Shown here: positions 50,272 through 59,036 of the stretch, piece by piece | How positions within the stretch are numbered: the stretch's first letter is position 1 | Layout of the letters: every line of letters starts with the position of its first letter | Assembly: GCA_963781555.1 (NCBI GenBank) | Contig: CAWAGB010000006.1 | Location: 558,001 to 622,000 of the forward strand | DNA from: JAICQM01 sp963781555 | GTDB lineage: Bacteria > Chloroflexota > Limnocylindria > QHBO01 | DNA length: 64,000 nucleotides | Direction: 5' to 3' | Program-made: the position numbers and the translations under genes | Notes under the pieces: generated by a model | What the model saw: only the letters and a program-made list of their open reading frames with translations | Databases searched by the model: none | Told to the model about the DNA's origin: nothing

Positions 50272-50845
50272 CGGGGTCCGGTTCGCTGATCGCCTGTGCG
50301 GTGGCCGACTCGAGCGGCGGCAGGTCCTCGGTGCCGGTCAGGCCGAAGCGCTCGAGGAAGGTGAAGGTGGTGCCGAACAGGGCGGGGCGGCCCGGCGTGT
50401 CGCGACGACCGACCTCCACGATGAGGCGCCGATGCAGCAGCGAGCGGATGACGTAGTCGCTGTCGACGCCGCGCACCCGCTCGACCTCGCCGCGGGTGCA
50501 CGGCTGGCGGTAGGCGATGATCGCCAGCGCCTCGAGCGCCGCGGGCGTGAGACGCGCCTCCTCGCGCGCCGCGTACGCCGCCAGGCGAGCGCCGAGGCGG
50601 GGCGCGGTGGCGAGCTGCCAGGCGCCGTCGTGGTGCTGGAGCCGGATGCCGCGCTCCCGCGCGTCGAGCTCCTCGGCGAGATTGGAGAGCGCGCCTTCGG
50701 CCTGCAGCGGGGCGACGCCGGCCAGGGTGGCCAGCTCATCGGTGGCGAGTGGCTTCTCGGCGATGAAGAGCACGGCCTCGAAGAAGGCCTCCAGCGCCGC
50801 CGGGTCGAGCGGCGCCTCCACCCGGAGCGGTCCCTGGTCGGTCAT
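50261..50845 (-). CDS. scpB: Segregation and condensation protein B
   Basis: The 194-residue ScpB subunit of the SMC-ScpAB condensin has two winged-helix domains: F-I-A-E-K-P-L-A-T-D-E-L-A near the start and A-L-E-A-L-A-I-I-A-Y-R-Q-P-x-T-R-G-E-V-E in the second, the family signature. It overlaps scpA by 4 bp and the rluB-cmk gene by 11 bp. The smc gene is not in the window. Confidence 0.95.
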   Translation of the reverse strand: MTDQGPLRVEAPLDPAALEAFFEAVLFIAEKPLATDELATLAGVAPLQAEGALSNLAEELDARERGIRLQHHDGAWQLATAPRLGARLAAYAAREEARLTPAALEALAIIAYRQPCTRGEVERVRGVDSDYVIRSLLHRRLIVEVGRRDTPGRPALFGTTFTFLERFGLTGTEDLPPLESATAQAISEPDPDAG

Positions 50846-51612
50846 GCGTCGGGCACCGCGGTGAGTGTGATCGGTCCGAACAGCGTCTCCTGCGTGGCGG
50901 TCACCTGCCGGCGACGGACCAGCTCCAGCGCGGCGAGCAGTGTCACCGCCGCCTCGGTGCGACTGCGTGTGGTGGCCAGCACGGCCTGCAGCACGACGCT
51001 GCCACGGCGGCCCATGGCGCTCCGCAGGGCAGCGATCTGCATGCCGATCGTGATCTCGCGGGTCATGACCTGCGGCGGAGGCGTTGGCGGCTCGGCGACC
51101 TGCGCCAGGCGGGCGAGGGCGTCGGACAGCAGCGTGACCGGCAGCACGGTGGCCGGCGCCTCGGGGAGATCCGTATCGCGGGGCTCGCGACGCATGGCCG
51201 GCGCCACCAGGTCGCGCTCGCCCAGGAGGCGTGCCGCGTCGCGCAGGACGCGGTACTCGAGGATCCGGCGGCGCAGCTCCTCCTCGCTCGGCTCCTCCTC
51301 GCCCTCGACGAGCGCCGGAAGCGGCTCGGACGGCAGCATGCGCCGCGACTTGAGGAGGATCAGCTGGGCGGCGATGGCCACGAAGTCAGCCAGGTTCTCG
51401 GGATCCACCGGGTGGCCGGCTAGGTGGGCGACGTATGCGTCCGCGAGGTCGGCCAGCGGGACGGTCAGGATGTCGAGCTGCCGCGACTCGATGAGGTGCA
51501 GGAGCAGCTGCAGCGGACCCTCGAAGACCTCCAGCTGGACGGTGAACGGCGGGGGGTCGCCGACCGGCACCGCGGCCCGCTCCGGGGTGACGGGGATCGG
51601 CTCGAGCTGCAT
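50842..51612 (-). CDS. scpA: Segregation and condensation protein A
   Basis: The 256-residue kleisin ScpA bridges the SMC heads. The signature F-T-V-Q-L-E-V-F-E-G-P-L-Q-L-L-L-H-L-I-E-S is near residue 24, then A-D-F-V-A-I-A-A-Q-L-I-L-L-K-S-R, and a C-terminal winged helix. The ATG at 51612 fits the family start, though the HD-domain gene ends only 7 bp upstream. A Pro-rich stretch near residue 170 is a flexible linker. Confidence 0.95.
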   Translation of the reverse strand: MQLEPIPVTPERAAVPVGDPPPFTVQLEVFEGPLQLLLHLIESRQLDILTVPLADLADAYVAHLAGHPVDPENLADFVAIAAQLILLKSRRMLPSEPLPALVEGEEEPSEEELRRRILEYRVLRDAARLLGERDLVAPAMRREPRDTDLPEAPATVLPVTLLSDALARLAQVAEPPTPPPQVMTREITIGMQIAALRSAMGRRGSVVLQAVLATTRSRTEAAVTLLAALELVRRRQVTATQETLFGPITLTAVPDA

Positions 51613-51619
51613 CGGTCCG

Positions 51620-52105
51620 TCAGCTCGCATCATCGGCAGCGCGCAGCGCGTCGGCCAGAGCTGCGTCTGCAGCCGGCACCGGGCCGCGGATGAAATCCCC
51701 CACCCGCGCCGGGCACCCAGCGGCCACCGCCGCATCCGCCGACAGCGCCTCGTGGTGCAGGTAGAGGTGGAACCCGTGGCGCCACGACCGCACGTCGGGT
51801 GAGGCAAAGCCGGCGAGCATCCTGGGCGCGAATGCGTCGAGCAGCACGCCGCCCACCCGGTGCCACAGCCGCATGGCGTGACCCTTTGCCGCATCGTGGA
51901 GCAGGGCCGCCGCCAGCACGTCCGGATCGTCGACCCCACGCCCCAGCAGCCGCTGCGCCACGTCGAGCCCGTGGCGCCGGTCCGCCACGGGCATGGCATC
52001 GAAGAGCTCCACCGCCCGCGCCGGCAGCACCTGCCGCACCAGGACCTCCTCGCCGGGGCGCACCCGCGCGGTCAGGTGGCCGACGAACTGCGCCACCCTA
52101 TGCAC
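51620..52105 (-). CDS. HD-domain protein
   Basis: A 161-residue protein with an HD phosphohydrolase core: R-H-G-L-D-V-A-Q-R-L-L and A-A-L-L-H-D-A-A-K-G supply the His and His-Asp metal ligands expected. The second half is less typical (H-L-Y-L-H-H-E-A-L). Such small HD proteins act on nucleotides or phosphoesters; no substrate is proposed. It overlaps the M50 gene by 8 bp and lies 7 bp before scpA. Confidence 0.75.
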   Translation of the reverse strand: MHRVAQFVGHLTARVRPGEEVLVRQVLPARAVELFDAMPVADRRHGLDVAQRLLGRGVDDPDVLAAALLHDAAKGHAMRLWHRVGGVLLDAFAPRMLAGFASPDVRSWRHGFHLYLHHEALSADAAVAAGCPARVGDFIRGPVPAADAALADALRAADDAS

Positions 52106-52736
52106 CGCCGAGGAGCACCCGGGCGATGAACTGCGCCGCCCGGAAGAGCCAGCTCAGCGGACCCCCACCGGGCAGCACGTAGCTCGCGAGGACCAGGCCC
52201 AGCAGGATCATCATCCCGTACTGGGCGTAGCGCTGGAGGGTCATCGCCTGGCGCGCCGGCAGCAACCCCAGCGCCGCGTTGTAGCCGTCGAGCGGCGGGA
52301 TGGGCAGCAGGTTGAAGAGGGCCAGGATGAGGTTGAAGAGGACGCCAACCTCCAGGAAGTGGCGCACGTCGACGCCATCCACGCCGGCGATGTCGAGCAC
52401 GCGGTAGGTCACCGCCAGCACGATCGCGACCGAGACGTTGGCGATCGGTCCCGCCGCCGAGACCCACGCCAGACCGATGCGCCCGGGGCGCAGCGCCCCG
52501 ATGTTAACCGGCACCGGCCGGCCCCAGCCGAAGCCGACCAGCACGAACATCAGCGCGCCCATGGGGTCGATGTGGTCCTTCGGGTTGAGGCTCACCCGCC
52601 CCAGCGCGCGCGGCCGATGATCGCCGAGCTGGTCGGCCACGTACGCGTGGCTGAACTCGTGAAAGGTGATGCCCACCACCAGCGCCAGCAGGATGGCCAG
52701 GATGCTGATGATGTCGAGGTCGCGCAGGAAGAGCAT
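52098..52736 (-). CDS. Site-2 protease family (M50) protein, YwhC-like
   Basis: A 212-residue rhomboid-sized intramembrane metalloprotease: H26-E27-F-S-H30 in the first helix and N-L-L-P-I-P-P-L-D-G for the third ligand, with five to six membrane segments and no CBS or PDZ domain. This is the short S2P group commonly found next to scpAB in Gram-positive bacteria. The substrate is unknown. It directly abuts the PNP stop. Confidence 0.93.
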   Translation of the reverse strand: MLFLRDLDIISILAILLALVVGITFHEFSHAYVADQLGDHRPRALGRVSLNPKDHIDPMGALMFVLVGFGWGRPVPVNIGALRPGRIGLAWVSAAGPIANVSVAIVLAVTYRVLDIAGVDGVDVRHFLEVGVLFNLILALFNLLPIPPLDGYNAALGLLPARQAMTLQRYAQYGMMILLGLVLASYVLPGGGPLSWLFRAAQFIARVLLGGA

Positions 52737-53624
52737 CTACGCCAGGTCCGGGAGCAGCTCGCGCAGGATGGCCAGCAGGCGCGCCCCGCCCAGCTTGCCC
52801 ATCTCCATGACCTCCTCGTGGGTCGGACCCACCTCCATCTCCTCGGTGGCCGGATTGGTGATGAGGCTGAAGCCGACGACGCGCCGGTCCGCGTGGCGAG
52901 CCACGATCGCCTCGTGCACCGTGCTCATGCCTACCGCATCCGCTCCCAGGATGCGCAGCATGCGCAGCTCGGCGCGCGTCTCGTAGGCCGGACCGGAGAG
53001 CATCAGGTACACGCCCTCGTGAAGCGTCTCCCCCGCCCGCTCGGCCGCCGCGCGGGCGCGCTCGCGGAGCGGGGCGTCGAACGCGTCGGCCATCGCCGCG
53101 AAGCGCGGCCCGAAGGCATCCAGGTTCGGGCCGAGCAGCGGGTTCTCCCCCGACAGGTTGATCGTGTCGCGGATGAGCATCACCTCGCCGGCCGCGAAGG
53201 CCGGGTTGATGCCGCCGGCGGCATTGGTGAGCACCACCGTCTGCGGGCCGAGGGTCAGCACGGCGCGCAGCAGGAGGGTCGCCTCGCGGTGCGAGTAGCC
53301 CTCGTACGGGTGGGCACGCCCAGAGAGCACCACCACCGGCGAACCGTGCGCCATGCCGGCGATCAGCTCACCGGCATGCCCCGCGACGGAGCCGGTCGGC
53401 ACATGCGGGATGTCGGCGTACGGCAGCCGCACCCGCGGCTCAGGATCCAGCAGGTCGACCACCCCGCCCAGGCCCGAGCCGAGGACGAAGACGAGCCGCG
53501 GCTCGGCGAGCGCGGACTCGGCGGCCAGCGCGTCGCGGATGGCCGCTGCCGCCTCCTCGATGCGGCGCTGGAGCTCGGCGCCGTAGATCCCGTCCGGGAG
53601 GGAGCCCAGCGGGCGATCGGTCAT
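52737..53624 (-). CDS. punA: Purine nucleoside phosphorylase (trimeric type)
   Basis: The 295-residue PNP of the trimeric family cleaves inosine and guanosine with phosphate. Motifs: V-F-V-L-G-S-G-L-G-G, S-G-R-A-H-P-Y-E-G-Y, L-T-N-A-A-G-G-I-N-P, M-L-S-G-P-A-Y-E-T-R-A-E and G-M-S-T-V-H-E-A-I-V-A. The substrate-contacting Glu (Y-E-T) and the usual Asn (I-T-N-P-A) are present. It lies between the M50 gene and the PH-domain gene with tight spacing. Confidence 0.95.
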   Translation of the reverse strand: MTDRPLGSLPDGIYGAELQRRIEEAAAAIRDALAAESALAEPRLVFVLGSGLGGVVDLLDPEPRVRLPYADIPHVPTGSVAGHAGELIAGMAHGSPVVVLSGRAHPYEGYSHREATLLLRAVLTLGPQTVVLTNAAGGINPAFAAGEVMLIRDTINLSGENPLLGPNLDAFGPRFAAMADAFDAPLRERARAAAERAGETLHEGVYLMLSGPAYETRAELRMLRILGADAVGMSTVHEAIVARHADRRVVGFSLITNPATEEMEVGPTHEEVMEMGKLGGARLLAILRELLPDLA

Positions 53625-53627
53625 CGG

Positions 53628-54449
53628 CTAGAACCGCTCCAGGATCTGCTGCTTCTTGAGCTCGTATTCCTCGGGCGTGATGAGCCCCTTGTCGCGCAGG
53701 GTGGCGAGGCGCTCCAGGGTGGCGCCGGGATCCTCCGCGGCGCGGGCCGGCTCGGCAGCGGGGGCGACTGGCGCGGGGGCCGGCGCCGACGACGGCGGCG
53801 ACGCCTGCTCGTCCTCGTAGGCGACCTGCGAGACGCGATCCGACCCGGCGCGCGGCGGGAGTGCCTCGCGGCGGTAGTCCGGCGTCGCCTCGCGACCCTG
53901 CGGGCGCCGTGCGGGCGCCAGGTCGGGACGGTCCAGGAGCTCCTTCTGGTTGAGCATCGCGATCTTGAAGGCGACCGGCTCGGCGATCATCGGGAAGTCG
54001 CCGATCCCGGCATGCGCCCCCGTCTCCTCGGCCGCCGTCAGGATGTCGAGCGTGCCGTAGTTGAAGATGCGGCCGACCCAGCTCTGGGTGAGCATCGCGT
54101 CGTTGATCTTCTCGAGGTTGGAGTCGGACATCGCCTTGTTGAGAATGCCCTCGGAGCGGATCACGCGGCGGTTGGTGATGAGCCACTCCTGGTTGCGCCA
54201 GTCCCAGATCTTGAGCGCCACACGGCCGACGGCCAGGAGCAGCAGGAGGAGGGTGCCCACGGTGAGCACGCCATCGATGCCGTCGTTGACGACCGGAGCC
54301 TGGTTCGACGCCAGGAAGATGGCGAGCGCAAGCAGGACGACCGCGCCGACGATCCACCAGAACGTCTCGGCGACGACGGCGAACCAGTGCTGGCGGCTCT
54401 CGTAGACGATCTCCTCGCCGCGGGAGAGAAGCTTCTCGGCGTAGCTCAT
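53628..54449 (-). CDS. Bacterial PH (YdbS/bPH2-type) and SHOCT domain membrane protein
   Basis: A 273-residue protein with two membrane helices (about residues 27-48 and 60-80), a bacterial PH domain (W-L-I-T-N-R-R-V-I-R-S-E-G-I-L-N-K, then V-G-R-I-F-N-Y-G-T-L-D-I), a disordered Pro/Ala linker and a C-terminal SHOCT helix pair (L-A-T-L-R-D-K-G-L-I-T-P-E-E-Y). SHOCT modules are small oligomerisation units. Function is unknown; a membrane stress or scaffold role is only a guess. Confidence 0.9.
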   Translation of the reverse strand: MSYAEKLLSRGEEIVYESRQHWFAVVAETFWWIVGAVVLLALAIFLASNQAPVVNDGIDGVLTVGTLLLLLLAVGRVALKIWDWRNQEWLITNRRVIRSEGILNKAMSDSNLEKINDAMLTQSWVGRIFNYGTLDILTAAEETGAHAGIGDFPMIAEPVAFKIAMLNQKELLDRPDLAPARRPQGREATPDYRREALPPRAGSDRVSQVAYEDEQASPPSSAPAPAPVAPAAEPARAAEDPGATLERLATLRDKGLITPEEYELKKQQILERF

Positions 54450-54482
54450 CGGCTCAGGTGGCTCCGTGCTCGGGCTGGCCGG

Positions 54483-55364
54483 TCAGGCGCGTGGATGTGC
54501 GCGGGCGTAAACCTCGCGCAGGCGCTCCCCGGTGAGGTGGGTATAGAGCTGGGTGGTGCTGATGCTAGCATGGCCAAGCAGCGTCTGAACGGCCCGCAGA
54601 TCGGCGCCGCCCTCCAACAGGTGGGTCGCAAAACTGTGCCGGAAGGTGTGCGGCGAAACGTGCGCCGTCACCCCCGCGGCCTCGGTCCAGCGCCGCACCA
54701 CCTGCCAGACCGATTCGCGGCTCAGGCGCCTGCCGCGCAGCCCCACGAAGACCGCCTCGACCGGCTTACCCTTCGTCCACTCGCGATACGGACCCTCCAG
54801 GTACCGATGCAGGCGCTCGCGCGCCTCCTCCCCCATCGGCACGCGGCGCTCCTTGTTGCCCTTGCCGATGACGCGGACCTGCAGGTTCGGCAGGTCGACC
54901 CGATGCCGATCCAGCCCGGTCAGCTCGCTGGCCCGCAGCCCGCAGGCGTAGAGCAGCTCCAGCACGGCCCGGTCACGGATCCCGATCGGATCGTCGGCGG
55001 GCGGCGCGTCGAGGATGCGCTCCACCTCGTCGATGCTCAGGACGTCGGGCAGGTAGCTGCCCGGCTTCGGGGCCTCCAGCAGCGAGGCGACGTCGCGCTC
55101 CACGATCCCCTCCCGCAGCGCGAATCCGTAGAAGCTGCGCAGCGCGGCCACCTTGCGCGCGAGGGTGGTCGCCTGGCGGCCGGCTTTCCGCTGCGCCGCG
55201 ACCCAGTCGCGCGCCACGTCCGGGTCGTCGTGCCATCGGTCCGTCGCGGCGTCCGCGAACTGCGCGAGATCGCGGCGGTATGCGGAGATTGTCAGAGCCG
55301 CCAGCCCACGCTCGACGCGCAGCTCGAGCAGGAACGCCTCGATCGCGTCGGCGAGGCTCGTCAC
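54483..55364 (-). CDS. xerD: Tyrosine recombinase XerD
   Basis: The 293-residue recombinase resolves chromosome dimers at dif. The N-terminal SAM-like domain is followed by the catalytic residues: Arg in A-C-G-L-R-A-S-E-L, Lys in G-K-G-N-K-E-R, H-T-F-R-H-S-F-A-T-H, L-G-H-A-S-I-S-T-T and the nucleophile in T-Q-L-Y-T-H. The GTG at 55364 overlaps the recN stop (GTGA). Its place between recN and punA matches Gram-positive gene order, so it is the housekeeping enzyme rather than a phage integrase. Confidence 0.93.
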   Translation of the reverse strand: MTSLADAIEAFLLELRVERGLAALTISAYRRDLAQFADAATDRWHDDPDVARDWVAAQRKAGRQATTLARKVAALRSFYGFALREGIVERDVASLLEAPKPGSYLPDVLSIDEVERILDAPPADDPIGIRDRAVLELLYACGLRASELTGLDRHRVDLPNLQVRVIGKGNKERRVPMGEEARERLHRYLEGPYREWTKGKPVEAVFVGLRGRRLSRESVWQVVRRWTEAAGVTAHVSPHTFRHSFATHLLEGGADLRAVQTLLGHASISTTQLYTHLTGERLREVYARAHPRA

Positions 55365-57014
55365 ACGCTCGCTGAACGCAGGAGCGCCTTGGCCGCCGCC
55401 TGAGCCTCGTCGCCGGCACCGCTGCCGCCGAGCATGGCGGCGAGCTCTCGCGCACGGTCGTCGCCGGTCAGCTCGCGCAGCTCCGTCTGCGTGCGGCCGT
55501 CGGTGACGCGCTTCCCCACGTGGAGGTGCGCGTCGCCGTAGGCGGCCACCTGCGGAAGATGGGTGACGCACACCACCTGGTGGTAGGCGGCCAGCGCACG
55601 CAGCCGTTCTCCGAGGGCCGTGGCGTGGCGCCCCCCGATGCCCGCGTCCACCTCATCGAAGACGAGGAGCGGCGTCTCGTCGGCCGCCGCCAGCACGACC
55701 TTCAGCGCAAGCGAGAGGCGGCTTGCCTCACCGCCCGAGGCGATCCGCGCCAGCGGCCGTGGCGGCTCGCCGGGGTTGGGGGCGAAGGTGAAGGTGACCC
55801 GATCCGCGCCCGACGGGCCGAGCTCGGCGTGCTCGACCGCCACCGCCGAACGAGCCGGCCGGCAGGCCGAGCGGCTCCAGCTCCCCGTTGACCGCGGTGG
55901 CGAGCCGTTCGGCGGCCAGGCGTCGTGCGGCGGACAGCTCCGCGGCGGCGGCCTCGACCGCGGCGTGCCGCTCCCGCTCCTCGACGCGGAGGCGATCGCG
56001 CAGTCCCTCGGCGTCGTCGAGGCGGGCCAGCTCGGCGGCGGCCTCGTCGCCGAACGCGATCACCGTCTCGACCGATGCGCCGTACTTGCGCTCCAGGTCG
56101 CGGATCAGGTCGAGCCGCTCCTCGGCGGCAGCCCGGGCTGCCGGATCCAGGTCCACCGCTTCGCCGAGCGATGCCGCATCCCGGCCCAGCTCCTCCGCCT
56201 CGGCGGCGATGCCATGAGCGCGCTCCACGAGCGCATCGAATCGCTCGTCGTGGGCGGCGGCGGCCTCCAGCGCGCGGAGCGCGGTGCGCAGGGTGTCGAG
56301 CGCGGCTCCCTCGTCGTGCACCGCGCGCGATGCCTCGTGCGCGCTGGCGGCGATCGCCTCCGCGTGCTGTGCGACGCGCAGCCGCGCCTCGACCTCCGCC
56401 TCCTCGCCGGGCTGAAGTGCCGCCGCGGTGATCTCGTCGACCTGGTGGCGCAGCAGCTCGCGGCGCCGCTCCAGCTCGCGCTCGTCGGTCAGCAGCTCGG
56501 CGGCAGCGGCCACCGTGGAGCGCCACGCGCGCCACGCGTCGGCGACGGCGTCCGTGTCGTGCGCGCCGAATCGGTCGAGCAGGGCCAGCTGATGCGAGCT
56601 CTCGGTGAGCCGCTGCTGCTCGTGCTGGCCGTGGATCTCCGCCAGCCGCGACCCGAGCGCCGCCAGGCCGCCGATCGTCACCGCCCGATCGTTGACGCGG
56701 GCCGACGACCGCCCGTCTGCCCCCACCTCGCGGCGGACGATGGCCACCCCGCCCTCCGACGTGACGATGTCGTCGAGCGGTGCGTCGGTCTCGGAGGGAA
56801 CGTCCTCGAAGACCGCGTCGACGCGCAGGCCATGGGCCCCGGTGCGGACGAGGTCCGCCGATGCGCGAGCGCCGAGCGCGAGCGCCAGCGCGTCGACGAC
56901 GAGCGACTTCCCCGCCCCGGTCTCGCCGGTGAGCACGGTGAAGCCACGCGAGAGCGGCAGGCGGACGTGCTCCAGCACCGCGAGGTTGACGACGGTGAGC
57001 TCGATGAGGGGCAT
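55361..57014 (-). CDS. recN: DNA repair protein RecN, apparently frameshifted
   Basis: An SMC-like ATPase for double-strand-break repair, about 550 residues when repaired. The first frame (57014 to 55728) has Walker A G-E-T-G-A-G-K-S at residues 30-37 and the coiled-coil arms; it runs off frame after L-P-A-G-S-F. The second frame, to 55361, has A-S-G-G-E-A-S-R-L-S (signature) and L-L-V-F-D-E-V-D-A-G-I-G-G (Walker B). Removing one base near 55848-55852 joins them as A-G-S-F-A-V-A-V-E-H. The join falls just before the conserved signature, so the break looks like a base error. Confidence 0.88.
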
Positions 57015-57018
57015 CGGT

Positions 57019-57867
57019 TCAGTACGGCAGCAGGCCGGCCTTGGTGCGCAACAGGTCGTAGAACGGCGTCGCCCCCGCCGGCTCGAGCAGGCGCAGCGGC
57101 TCCGCCAGGGCGCGCACCTCGACCGTGTCGCCGGCCATGAGCTCCACGTCCCACTGGCCGTCGATGCTCACGATCGCCGGATCAGATGCCTCGCGCAGGG
57201 TGAGCCGTACCACGTGATCCTCGCCGGCCACCACGCTGTGCAGCGGGGAGAGGTAAGACGCGACCGGGGTGATGATCATGTTGCGTAGCCGCGGGTCGAG
57301 GATGGAGCCGCCCGCACTGAACGAGTAGGCGGTCGAGCCGGTCGGGGTCGCCACCACCACCGCATCGGCCACGTACGTCGCGAGGTGCGAGCCGGAGACC
57401 TCCACCTCCAGGCGGATCATGCGCACGCGCTTGCCGCGCGCCACGACCACCTCGTTGAGGCAGGCGTGCCGCTCCTGCGTCCCGTCCGGGCGGGTGATGG
57501 TCGCCTCGATCCGGAAGCGCTCCTCGACCGTCGAGTCGCCGGCCAGGATCTGGTCCAGCGCACGCTCCAGGTCGACGGTCTCGACCTTGGCCAGGAAGCC
57601 GACCCGGCCCAGGTTGATGCCCAGCGCCGGCACGCCAGTCTCGCCGAGCGCGTTGGCGGCACGCAGGAACGTCCCGTCCCCGCCGAGCACGCACACCAGG
57701 TCGGTCTGCGCGGCGCATTCGCGCGCGATGGTCGCCCGATCCTCCGCCTTGGCGTCCCACGCATCGACCCCGTTGGCGGCGCACCACGCATGCGCACGTG
57801 CCAGGACCGCGCGGGCCTCGGCGTTGTACGGGTTGAAGGCGAACCCGATGCGCCGCAGCCCGCTCAC
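57019..57867 (-). CDS. nadK: NAD kinase
   Basis: The 282-residue enzyme phosphorylates NAD to NADP. The active-site motif V-L-G-G-D-G-T-F-L-R-A-A is near residue 60, followed by the nucleotide-binding G-I-N-L-G-R-V-G-F-L-A, the N-E region A-C-L-N-E-V-V-V-A and the Gly/Thr-rich loop P-T-G-S-T-A-Y-S-F-S-A-G-G. It lies 4 bp before recN and overlaps the RHH gene by 4 bp, the usual nadK-recN order. Confidence 0.96.
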   Translation of the reverse strand: MSGLRRIGFAFNPYNAEARAVLARAHAWCAANGVDAWDAKAEDRATIARECAAQTDLVCVLGGDGTFLRAANALGETGVPALGINLGRVGFLAKVETVDLERALDQILAGDSTVEERFRIEATITRPDGTQERHACLNEVVVARGKRVRMIRLEVEVSGSHLATYVADAVVVATPTGSTAYSFSAGGSILDPRLRNMIITPVASYLSPLHSVVAGEDHVVRLTLREASDPAIVSIDGQWDVELMAGDTVEVRALAEPLRLLEPAGATPFYDLLRTKAGLLPY

Positions 57868-58232
57868 TCGGCGTCACCGGCCCGCTGCGCACCGATCGCC
57901 CGTGCCAGCGCGTCGATCTGCTCGCGCAGGGCGTTCAGCTGCTTGGCCACGTCGCCATCCGAGTGGCTGTCCTGGACCGCCGCGTACGAGCGATCCAGCC
58001 CCGCCGCGATGAGCGCGCGCATCAGGCTCGACGGCGAGACACCGCGCGCTCGGGCGGCTGCCTCGACGCGCTCCAGCAGGGCGTCCGGCATGCGCAGGCT
58101 GACGATCTGCCGCATCGTGTCGGTCGCCGGGTCGTGCAGCGGCGCCTCGATCGTCTCGAGCCCCTCGAAGCCGACCGACAGCTGCTCGACCTCCCCGCTG
58201 CGGCCGCCACGTCGTCTCATCTCGTGGCGCAT
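57864..58232 (-). CDS. Ribbon-helix-helix (CopG-like) protein
   Basis: A 122-residue protein whose middle part (about residues 40-82) is a ribbon-helix-helix DNA-binding domain: R-Q-I-V-S-L-R-M-P-D-A-L-L-E-R-V-E-A-A-A-R-A-R-G-V. A coiled-coil tail follows. The start could be M1, M5 or the Met at residue 40; the longer forms add an acidic leader. No toxin gene is adjacent, so this is more likely a small regulator in the housekeeping operon than an antitoxin. Confidence 0.7.
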   Translation of the reverse strand: MRHEMRRRGGRSGEVEQLSVGFEGLETIEAPLHDPATDTMRQIVSLRMPDALLERVEAAARARGVSPSSLMRALIAAGLDRSYAAVQDSHSDGDVAKQLNALREQIDALARAIGAQRAGDAE

Positions 58233-58247
58233 CGTAATACGCGCGTG

Positions 58248-59036
58248 CTACGCCACGCGCCTCGATGGCCGCGTCGACCATCGGCGCCCAGCCGGCGCGT
58301 GTCCGCGCCACGCACCAGCAGGGCGAGGAACTCCACGTTGCCGTCGCCGCCGGTCACGGGCGAGCGAATGATGCGGCGTGGCCGCGAGCCCGGCCGCGGC
58401 GGCATCCGCCGCCACCCGCAGCAGCACCGCGCGCCAGACGGCGGGCTCGCGCACCACCCCACCCCGCGGCACGTCGTCGCGGCCGGCCTCGAACTGTGGC
58501 TTCACGAGGGCGACGACGCGGCCGTCATCGGTCAGCAGGCGTTCCACGGCGGGGAGCACGAGCGCCAGGCTGATGAATGACAGGTCGAGGGTCGCCAGCG
58601 CCACCGGCTCGGGGAGCGCCTCGAGAGTCCGCAGGTTGGTGCGCTCCATGCTCACCACCCGCTCGTCGCGACGCAGGCGGTCGATCAGCTGGCCGCGTCC
58701 CACGTCTACCGCGTAGACGATCCGCGCGCCACGGGCGAGCAGCACGTCGGTGAAGCCGCCGGTCGACGCTCCCGCATCCAGGCAGGCGAGGCCTGCCGGA
58801 TCGACCGCGAAGGCGTCGAGGGCGGCGTCGAGCTTGTCGCCGGCGCGGCTCGCCCAGCGGGGACGGGCGACGAGCGACAGCTCCACGTCGGGGGCCACGG
58901 GCTGGCCGGGCTTGAGGGTCCGGTTCGGGGCGCCGGCCAGGTCCACCTGGCCGGCGAGGATGATGGCCTGCGCCTCCGCCTTCGAGCGGGCGAGGCCGCG
59001 ATCGACGAGGAGTTGGTCGAGCCGGACGCGGGCCAC
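58248..59036 (-). CDS. tlyA: TlyA-family rRNA 2'-O-methyltransferase, apparently frameshifted near the C-terminus
   Basis: A SAM-dependent methyltransferase with an N-terminal S4 domain (R-L-D-Q-L-L-V-D-R-G-L-A) and a Rossmann domain (L-D-A-G-A-S-T-G-G-F-T-D, D-V-G-R-G-Q, D-L-S-F-I-S, L-V-K-P-Q-F-E-A-G). The written frame ends in nonsense after G-L-A-A-T. The neighbouring frame carries R-I-I-R-S-P-V-T-G-G-D-G-N-V-E-F-L, the conserved TlyA ending. Dropping one base near 58377-58380 restores it. The exact C-terminus after that cannot be settled here. Confidence 0.87.
   Translation of the reverse strand: MARVRLDQLLVDRGLARSKAEAQAIILAGQVDLAGAPNRTLKPGQPVAPDVELSLVARPRWASRAGDKLDAALDAFAVDPAGLACLDAGASTGGFTDVLLARGARIVYAVDVGRGQLIDRLRRDERVVSMERTNLRTLEALPEPVALATLDLSFISLALVLPAVERLLTDDGRVVALVKPQFEAGRDDVPRGGVVREPAVWRAVLLRVAADAAAAGLAATPHHSLARDRRRRQRGVPRPAGAWRGHAPAGRRWSTRPSRRVA

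Noticed and set aside
54483..55364. XerD as the integrase of the tRNA-Arg island
   Set aside because: It sits in the conserved recN-xerD-punA block and has the housekeeping architecture, so it is the chromosomal dimer-resolution enzyme, not an island integrase.
51993..55403. 1136-codon plus-strand open frame
   Set aside because: It runs antisense to five well-supported genes (HD protein, M50 protease, PNP, PH/SHOCT, xerD). Length alone is not evidence at this GC content.
57864..58232. Ribbon-helix-helix protein as antitoxin of a toxin-antitoxin pair
   Set aside because: Neighbours on both sides are housekeeping genes (nadK and tlyA) with overlapping frames, and no toxin-sized gene is present.
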